From Flavobacterium daemonense (GTDB lineage: Bacteria; Bacteroidota; Bacteroidia; Flavobacteriales; Flavobacteriaceae): a stretch of 64,000 nt of DNA. Shown piece after piece: positions 59,226 through 64,000 of this stretch. The DNA is taken from positions 124,001-188,000 of the forward strand of contig NZ_VJYD01000003.1 of the NCBI RefSeq assembly GCF_007341385.1. The letters run 5' to 3'. Position 1 is the first letter of the stretch; the number at the start of each line of letters is the position of its first letter. Both the position numbers and the translations under genes were made by a program. Below the pieces are notes generated by a model. It was given only the letters and a program-made list of their open reading frames with translations, was not told where the DNA came from and made no database searches.

Positions 59226-59258
59226 CAAAAGTACTTAATAATGTAGTAATAATACAAA
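59226..59258 (-). promoter_or_regulatory. Promoter of gpsA with -33 and -7 elements
   Basis: The minus strand reads TTTG (59258-59255), 21 bases, TACTTTTG (59233-59226). This is a full match to the Bacteroidota TTTG/TAnnTTTG promoter, 18 bases before the ATG. Confidence 0.6.
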
Positions 59259-59444
59259 ATCTGTTTTAAGAAATTTGTAAAACGTCTTTAAAAATGGCGG
59301 TTTTTCAAGGAGTTAGAAAAAAAATAAAAAAATATTTCACTTCTCATACAATAAAAGATTAAGTCTTACGTTGTAAGTGATTATAAATTAGAATTTTAAT
59401 GAATTTAATAAAAATTGAGTTAGTTAGTTTTGTTTTAGTATTGT

Positions 59445-59482
59445 AAAAAGGCGCTCTTAAACTTATTAAGAACGCCTTTTTT
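59445..59482 (-). terminator. Terminator of the alcohol dehydrogenase gene
   Basis: AAAAAGGCGCTCTTAA pairs with TTAAGAACGCCTTTTTT (one internal mismatch), loop of 5 bases. The A run on the plus strand gives a T tract on the minus strand. Confidence 0.7.
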
Positions 59483-59524
59483 GATTAGTTTTTAGTGATC
59501 ACTAAAAACCTGACCACTGATTAC

Positions 59525-60682
59525 TTAATAACTAAGTTCAACAATAGATTTTACTTTGTCTAAAGTTACTAATTGGTTCTCACCTAGACCTTTCCAACCT
59601 CTTTCGTCAAAACGACTTACAATAAAATCAGCTGTTTTTGAATAATCATCTGTGTATTGTGAAAGTTTTGTGTCCATTCCCATTTTGTGGAAAAATTCTA
59701 CCATTTTATTGATCGCTTCTTTTGCTACTTCTTCATCAGATCCTGAAAGATTAAAAATGCGTCTTCCGTATTGGGCAAGTTTGCCTTTTTTGGTTTCAAA
59801 CATTACTTTGTACAAACTTGGGCCAATAATTGCTAAAGTTCTGGCATGGTCAATTCCGTAAAGTGCTGTCAATTCGTGACCAATCATATGTGTTGCCCAA
59901 TCACTCGGAACACCTTTTTGGATCAATCCGTTTAAGGCCATCGTACAACTCCACATAAAATTAGATGCCAAAGTATAATCTGTTGGGTTTTCGACAACAC
60001 CTGGGCCTACTTCAATTAGGGTTTGCAGTATTCCTTCGGCAATTCTATCCTGAAGAAAACCTTCATGCGGATACGTCAGATATTGCTCCATAACATGTGT
60101 ATAAGCATCTACAACACCATTTTGAATTTGTCTTTTTGGTAGCGATGCAATTACAGTTGGGTCACAAATAGAGAATTTAGGAAATAAAGCACTTCCGCCT
60201 GAAGCTAATTTTTCCTGAGTAGCTTCGATTGTAACGACATAGCCAGAATTCATTTCGCTTCCCGTTGCCGGCAATGTTAAAATGGTTCCAAATGGCAATG
60301 CATTTTCTTTAATTAAAATTCTTTTTTGGAGAATATCAATCGGATTTCCTTCAAAATTAACGGCTGCCGAAATGAATTTCACGCCGTCAATTACAGATCC
60401 TCCACCAACAGCCAGAATAAAATCGATTTTTTCTGTTTTGATGACTTCAACAGCTTTCATTAAAGTCTCAAATCTTGGATTTGGTTCGATTCCGCCAAAT
60501 TCTACTATTTCAAAACCTTTTAAGTTCGCGATTACTTGATCGTAAACACCATTTTTAAAAATACTTCCACCGCCGTACGCCAATAAAATTTTAGCATTTT
60601 TTGGAACTAAAGTTGAAAGTTTTTCTATTTGTCCTTTTCCGAAAATTAAATTTGTCGGATTGTATAATTCAAAGTTTAGCAT
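59525..60682 (-). CDS. Iron-containing alcohol dehydrogenase, YqhD-like aldehyde reductase
   Basis: A 385-aa cytoplasmic group III alcohol dehydrogenase. Cofactor motifs are YGGGSIFKNG (about 36-45) and AVGGGSVIDGVKF (91-103). Metal ligands Asp192, His196, His265 and His279 have the spacing (4, 69, 14) of the zinc ligands of E. coli YqhD as I recall them, in VDAYTHVMEQ and DWATHMIGHELTALYGIDHA. The family reduces short-chain and toxic aldehydes with NADPH, or makes butanol in clostridia. It is transcribed alone. A heptad-like degenerate repeat (TCTGAGGTTCTGAG type) lies upstream near 60700. The physiological substrate is unknown. Confidence 0.9.
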   Translation of the reverse strand: MLNFELYNPTNLIFGKGQIEKLSTLVPKNAKILLAYGGGSIFKNGVYDQVIANLKGFEIVEFGGIEPNPRFETLMKAVEVIKTEKIDFILAVGGGSVIDGVKFISAAVNFEGNPIDILQKRILIKENALPFGTILTLPATGSEMNSGYVVTIEATQEKLASGGSALFPKFSICDPTVIASLPKRQIQNGVVDAYTHVMEQYLTYPHEGFLQDRIAEGILQTLIEVGPGVVENPTDYTLASNFMWSCTMALNGLIQKGVPSDWATHMIGHELTALYGIDHARTLAIIGPSLYKVMFETKKGKLAQYGRRIFNLSGSDEEVAKEAINKMVEFFHKMGMDTKLSQYTDDYSKTADFIVSRFDERGWKGLGENQLVTLDKVKSIVELSY

Positions 60683-60867
60683 TTTTTTTGAGTTTCTAAG
60701 ATGCTAAGGTTCTGAGGTTCTGAGTTTTTTTCTTTGAACTTATTCAGTAAACTTAGCGTCAATTTTTATTTAATTTTTTTTACTAATTATAGAAAATGAG
60801 AGATTAAGTTTTAAGATGCCAAGTGAGAACCCTCAGAACCTTAGAAACTCAGTCCCTTAGTCCCTTT

Positions 60868-61629
60868 TTATTTTATCTTTTGTAGCAATTTTCCAGCTAC
60901 TAATTTAGATGAAGCTGGATTTTGACCAGTTATCAAAAGTCCGTCTTCAACTGCGTAAGGTTGCCAGTTTGGTCCTTTTGAAAAAATACCGCCATTTGAT
61001 GACAAGGCATCTTCTAATAAAAACGGAACTATTTTAGTCAACCCGACAGCTTCTTCCTCTTCATTTGTAAAGCCGGTTATTTTTTTGCCTTTTACCAAAT
61101 ATTCGCCATTAACTTTTACGTTTTTCAAAACAGCGGGTGCGTGACAAACAAACGCAACTGGCTTTTTGTGTGTATAAAATGATTCGATCAAAGCGATTGA
61201 GCTTTTGTCTTCTACTAAATCCCAAAGCGGACCATGTCCTCCTGGATAAAAAACAGCATCATAATCTTTTTGATTTACCGTAGAAAGTTTTAAAGTGTGT
61301 TTCAATTTTTCTTGTAATACTTTGTCGGCGTCAAAACGTTTGGTGTCTTCGGTTGCTGATGATGGATCAGCACTTTTAGGATCAATTGGTGGCTGTCCTC
61401 CAAGAGGCGAAGCAATTGTGATTTCGACTCCCTGATCAAGTAATTCATAATATGGCGCAGCAAATTCTTCTGACCAAAATCCTGTTTTTTCTCCTGTATT
61501 GCCCAGTTTATCATTGCTGGTAACAACAAATAATACTTTTTTCATACTTTTCTTGTTTGATTTTTGAGCTAAAGCAGTTGTGCCGATAGCTGCAAATGCG
61601 ATTATTGCGAGTAATGCTATTTTCTTCAT
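60868..61629 (-). CDS. DJ-1/PfpI family protein with signal peptide
   Basis: A 253-aa protein. Residues 1-21 are a Sec signal peptide (MKKIALLAIIAFAAIGTTALA). The mature part is a class I glutamine-amidotransferase-like fold of the Hsp31/glyoxalase III branch: nucleophile Cys162 in VAFVCHAPAVL with His163 beside it, WSEEFAAPYY (Glu54/Glu55) and YPGGHGPLWDL (128-138). Most relatives are cytoplasmic deglycases, chaperones or glyoxalases; export is unusual. It is divergent from a LysR regulator gene (86 bp between starts) that may control it. Activity cannot be decided from sequence. Confidence 0.85.
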   Translation of the reverse strand: MKKIALLAIIAFAAIGTTALAQKSNKKSMKKVLFVVTSNDKLGNTGEKTGFWSEEFAAPYYELLDQGVEITIASPLGGQPPIDPKSADPSSATEDTKRFDADKVLQEKLKHTLKLSTVNQKDYDAVFYPGGHGPLWDLVEDKSSIALIESFYTHKKPVAFVCHAPAVLKNVKVNGEYLVKGKKITGFTNEEEEAVGLTKIVPFLLEDALSSNGGIFSKGPNWQPYAVEDGLLITGQNPASSKLVAGKLLQKIK

Positions 61630-61646
61630 AAATATTAAATTTTCAA

Positions 61647-61696
61647 CAAATTTACGCCTAAAGTGATATCAGTAAAAATAAAATAAACTATGTTTG
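61647..61696. promoter_or_regulatory. Divergent promoters of the DJ-1 and LysR genes
   Basis: A minus-strand TAAATTTG (61654-61647) faces the DJ-1 gene, and a plus-strand TATGTTTG (61689-61696) faces the LysR gene, 34 bp apart. Between them lies the palindrome TGATATCA (61664-61671), a candidate regulator site. Confidence 0.45.
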
Positions 61697-61715
61697 TTAT
61701 AAATAATATTATATC

Positions 61716-62621
61716 ATGGTAAATCTAGAATGGTACAGAACTTTTAAATCTGTTTACAAAAACGGTAATTTTTCAGTTGCCGCGAAAGAGTTGTTTATGA
61801 GCCAGCCTGCCGTTAGTCAGCAGATATCAATGTTAGAGGCTCATGTTGGTAATAAATTATTTAATCGAAAGTCAAAAGGCGTAGAACCAACGGAATACGC
61901 TAAGTTACTGAATAATTTGATTATAGATGCTTTGGATCGACTCGAAAGCGTCGAAACAGGCTTCAGGGCAAAAGCAGAAGATGCGAATCGATTGATTTCG
62001 GTCGGAATTTCAAGACATCTTTTTGATTGTGTCGGGAATCTTCTAATCTCAAAATTTGATTTGATTGATTTTACTTTCGCAGAAAATGATGAACTTTTTG
62101 ATTTGGTCAATTCAAAAAAACTTGATTTTGCAATTACTACAAAAAGATTTGACACTTTTGATACTACTTATGAAATAGTCGGGAAAATAAAATTGATTTT
62201 AGTCGCGCCAGCAACTTTAGACATAACCGAATTTCGCCAGAAATTAAAAGCCGATAATTTTACGGAAATTGAGCAATGGCTGAATGCACAGAAATGGTAT
62301 AGTCATGATGCTCGTATTCCGCATATAAAATTATTTTGGCTTCATGCTTTTAATAAAAAGCGACCATCGATGATTCCGAATTACATTATTCCGTCAGAAG
62401 CTGAAATGCTTAGACTTTTAGCAAAAAACGAAGGAATAGCAGCAACGTGGAATTGTAATGCGAGAAATTATATCAAAGAAAACAAATTGCAATTGGTTTG
62501 GAACAGCTTTCATGTTCCGGAAGAATTTGTGTATTTACTGGCTCCAAAGAACAACAATGTGAAATCGTTTTTTGATATTATTGAGAAAGAATTGAAATTA
62601 TTTTTTGGTAATAGAATGTGA
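61716..62621 (+). CDS. LysR family transcriptional regulator
   Basis: A 301-aa regulator. The N-terminal winged helix-turn-helix (about 3-62) reads WYRTFKSVYKNGNFSVAAKELFMSQPAVSQQISMLE..., the family hallmark. A linker helix and a substrate-binding-like effector domain (about 90-300) follow, with ISVGISRHLFDCVGNLLISKF. No cysteine-based redox switch is evident. It is divergent from the exported DJ-1 gene, the classical layout for a LysR regulator and its target. The ligand is unknown. Confidence 0.9.
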   Translation: MVNLEWYRTFKSVYKNGNFSVAAKELFMSQPAVSQQISMLEAHVGNKLFNRKSKGVEPTEYAKLLNNLIIDALDRLESVETGFRAKAEDANRLISVGISRHLFDCVGNLLISKFDLIDFTFAENDELFDLVNSKKLDFAITTKRFDTFDTTYEIVGKIKLILVAPATLDITEFRQKLKADNFTEIEQWLNAQKWYSHDARIPHIKLFWLHAFNKKRPSMIPNYIIPSEAEMLRLLAKNEGIAATWNCNARNYIKENKLQLVWNSFHVPEEFVYLLAPKNNNVKSFFDIIEKELKLFFGNRM

Positions 62622-62658
62622 TTTTATTGCTGTAATTCAGTTTTTTATTACTTTGTAT

Positions 62659-62698
62659 TTGTCATTTTGATCTCGAGGCCTCGGGATCAAAATGACAA
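62659..62698. repeat. Palindrome with GTCATTTTGATC arms
   Basis: 14-bp perfect arms (62659-62672 and 62685-62698) flank the inner palindrome CGAGGCCTCG. It lies between convergent lysR and nadD and could terminate both, but there is no T tract. It shares the GTCAT...ATGAC ends with the elements at 52583 and 55219. Confidence 0.6.
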
Positions 62699-62708
62699 TA
62701 TTGTGTAT

Positions 62709-63290
62709 TTATTTCTTATAAAAATTATTGTGATCAATATATTCCCAAACTTTCGGGGGCAATAGAGGCTGAATATTTTTGCCTTCTTTGATGCTTTTTC
62801 GAATAAAAGTTGACGAAATTTCTACAATTGGTGCATCAATTACATGAATTTTAGGATGCGATTTTAACTCTCTGTTTTCAGGTTCATCAGAAATTCGAGG
62901 GTAAACATAAATCTCATAATGATCTAAAATTACTTCATAGTTTTTCCATTTATGAAGCGTTTTCAGATTGTCTTCTCCCATAATTAGAGAGAAATCATGA
63001 TTTGGGTATTTCTCCTGTAAATGAACTAAAGTGTTTACCGTATAATTTGGCTGAGGCAATTTAAATTCAATATCTGAAGGTTTGATTTTCGGATAATCTT
63101 CAGTAGCCAAATAAACCATTTGCAAACGATGATGGTCATCTAATAATGTCGCTTTCTTTTTTAACGGATTGTGTGGTGTAACGACCATCCAAACCTGATC
63201 TAAATCGGCAAACTCTGCCATGTGATTGGCAATAATCAAATGTCCGACATGAATAGGATTATATGTTCCGAAGTAAAGACCTATTTTCAT
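62709..63290 (-). CDS. nadD: Nicotinate-nucleotide adenylyltransferase
   Basis: Adenylates nicotinate mononucleotide to deamido-NAD in NAD synthesis; cytoplasmic. The 193-aa protein opens with GLYFGTYNPIHVGHLIIANH, the nucleotidyltransferase HxGH motif. It carries WMVVTPHNPLKKK (about 34-46), DDHHRLQMVYLA, FSLIMGEDNLKTLHKWKNY and the C-terminal ISSTFIRKSIKEGK (ISSTxxR). Length is normal. It lies 90 bp behind gmk on the same strand, a linkage common in Bacteroidota, and they may share a transcript. Confidence 0.95.
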   Translation of the reverse strand: MKIGLYFGTYNPIHVGHLIIANHMAEFADLDQVWMVVTPHNPLKKKATLLDDHHRLQMVYLATEDYPKIKPSDIEFKLPQPNYTVNTLVHLQEKYPNHDFSLIMGEDNLKTLHKWKNYEVILDHYEIYVYPRISDEPENRELKSHPKIHVIDAPIVEISSTFIRKSIKEGKNIQPLLPPKVWEYIDHNNFYKK

Positions 63291-63380
63291 TTATTATTAT
63301 TAAAAGATTAAAAAATTGAAAAGATTGAAAAGATTCTTTTGGTAATTTTTCAATACTTAAATCTTTCAATTTTTTAATTT

Positions 63381-63953
63381 CTATTTACTCACAAAATCCT
63401 TCACTAACTGATAAGCTTCTTCTTTAGCAGTATCTAAATCGTAGTTTTTTATAATAGTATCAAATTGAGGCGCAGTAGCTAATTCTACAGAAGCTTTTGC
63501 AATTCGCATATTAATCTTGTCGTCACTTTCGGTAGAACGTTGTTTTAAACGGCGTTTTAGTTCGTCAACGCTTGGAGGTTTAACGAAAACAGCTAACGTC
63601 TGTTCAGGAAATTTGTGTTTGATACGCAATCCGCCGGCAACATCGATGTCAAAAATTACATTTTTTCCCATCGCCCAGATTCTTTCGATTTCAGTTTTTA
63701 AAGTTCCATAGAAATTATCGCGGTAAACTTCTTCCCATTCTAGGAATTCTTCAGCCTTAATATGTTTTTTGAATTGTTCCAACGAAATGAAATAATAATC
63801 CTTTCCGTGAACTTCTTCTCCACGTGGGTCGCGTGAAGCTGCAGAGATCGAAAATTCTAAGTTTAAATCTTCTTTCCCTAGTAAATGTTTTACTATAGTT
63901 GTTTTCCCTGATCCTGATGGTGCCGAAAAAACAATTAATTTTCCTTTGTTCAT
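63381..63953 (-). CDS. gmk: Guanylate kinase
   Basis: Phosphorylates GMP to GDP with ATP; cytoplasmic. The 190-aa protein has the P-loop FSAPSGSGKTTIVKHLL (about 9-25), the GMP-binding SAASRDPRGEEVHGKDYYFIS (about 37-57), EWEEVYRDNFYGTLKTEI, VIFDIDVAGGLRIK and the lid segment RLKQRSTESDDKINMRI. Relatives usually read TTRxPRxGE in the GMP-binding segment; here it is ASRDPRGEE, which is common in this phylum. Start ATG at 63953. It is probably co-transcribed with nadD downstream. Confidence 0.96.
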   Translation of the reverse strand: MNKGKLIVFSAPSGSGKTTIVKHLLGKEDLNLEFSISAASRDPRGEEVHGKDYYFISLEQFKKHIKAEEFLEWEEVYRDNFYGTLKTEIERIWAMGKNVIFDIDVAGGLRIKHKFPEQTLAVFVKPPSVDELKRRLKQRSTESDDKINMRIAKASVELATAPQFDTIIKNYDLDTAKEEAYQLVKDFVSK

Positions 63954-63957
63954 TATT

Positions 63958-63995
63958 ATATGCTTTAAGCTTTAGGCTTTATGCCTTAGGCTTTA
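63958..63995. repeat. Degenerate heptad-like tandem repeat
   Basis: Units such as GCTTTA, GCTTTAG, GCTTTAT and GCCTTAG recur in tandem at the right edge of the window. Comparable but different runs occur at 11114-11150 (TTTTAGA), 20230-20270 and 55890-55930 (GGTTCAAAG), and 60690-60730 (GGTTCTGA). They look like intergenic simple-repeat spacers typical of flavobacteria. Confidence 0.4.
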
Positions 63996-64000
63996 ATTTG

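Larger units (their letters stand above)
59208..59524. other. Gene-free spacer between gpsA and the alcohol dehydrogenase
   Basis: This 317-bp AT-rich stretch holds the gpsA promoter (59226-59258) and the terminator of the dehydrogenase (59445-59482). A small CTTAC-GTT-GTAAG palindrome lies near 59365-59380. I see nothing else in it. Confidence 0.5.

Overview
The window looks like a chromosomal segment of a Flavobacterium (Bacteroidota), close to the soil and plant-associated F. johnsoniae type. The evidence is the AT-rich sequence, the near absence of Shine-Dalgarno sites, TAnnTTTG-type -7 promoter boxes, type IX secretion (T9SS) C-terminal domains, a SusC/SusD pair, and housekeeping proteins (RibF, GlyS, ThiL, LepA, PheS, GpsA, NadD, Gmk) of the flavobacterial kind. 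I see no tRNA, rRNA, CRISPR array, transposase or prophage genes.

Region 1 (1-12.3 kb) is mixed core genome: ribF, an exported metalloprotease with a T9SS tag, comF, glyS, a LytTR response regulator with Glu at the phosphorylation position, a small exported protein, a TPR histidine kinase/response regulator pair, and thiL. Region 2 (12.4-26 kb) is accessory. It holds a HepT/MntA toxin-antitoxin pair, a YcxB-like membrane protein, a large choice-of-anchor-L/gliding-type secreted protein with eight internal repeats, two DinB-fold proteins, a WYL-type regulator broken by one in-frame stop, an outer-membrane barrel protein, and a 1588-residue secreted protein with about 11 FN3 and 3 GEVED domains.

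Region 3 (28.2-55.1 kb), after lepA, is the centrepiece: a polysaccharide utilisation locus (PUL). Two tandem paralogous Nudix-type (NrtR/AraR-like) regulators with decayed Nudix boxes face a 488-bp regulatory region with two inverted repeats. Beyond it lie SusC, SusD, a putative surface glycan-binding lipoprotein, and enzymes of families GH2, GH31 (alpha-xylosidase type), GH97, GH39, GH3, BACON-GH5, a frameshifted CE20/sialate-O-acetylesterase-like esterase, GH43 and GH95 (alpha-L-fucosidase type). This set best fits fucosylated, acetylated and possibly arabinosylated xyloglucan. The GH5 would cut the backbone at the cell surface and SusCD would import oligosaccharides. Fucosidase, acetylesterase, beta-galactosidase, arabinofuranosidase, alpha-xylosidase and beta-glucosidase would strip them in the periplasm. 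The GH39 and GH97 enzymes are extra. Most gene junctions in the PUL carry long inverted repeats, including a 356-bp nested palindrome at 40733-41088.

Region 4 (55.3-64 kb) returns to core functions: cvpA, pheS, gpsA, a YqhD-like alcohol dehydrogenase, an exported DJ-1/PfpI protein divergent from a LysR regulator, nadD and gmk. Three GTCAT...ATGAC-type palindromes (52.6, 55.2 and 62.7 kb) and several hairpin terminators sit between genes.
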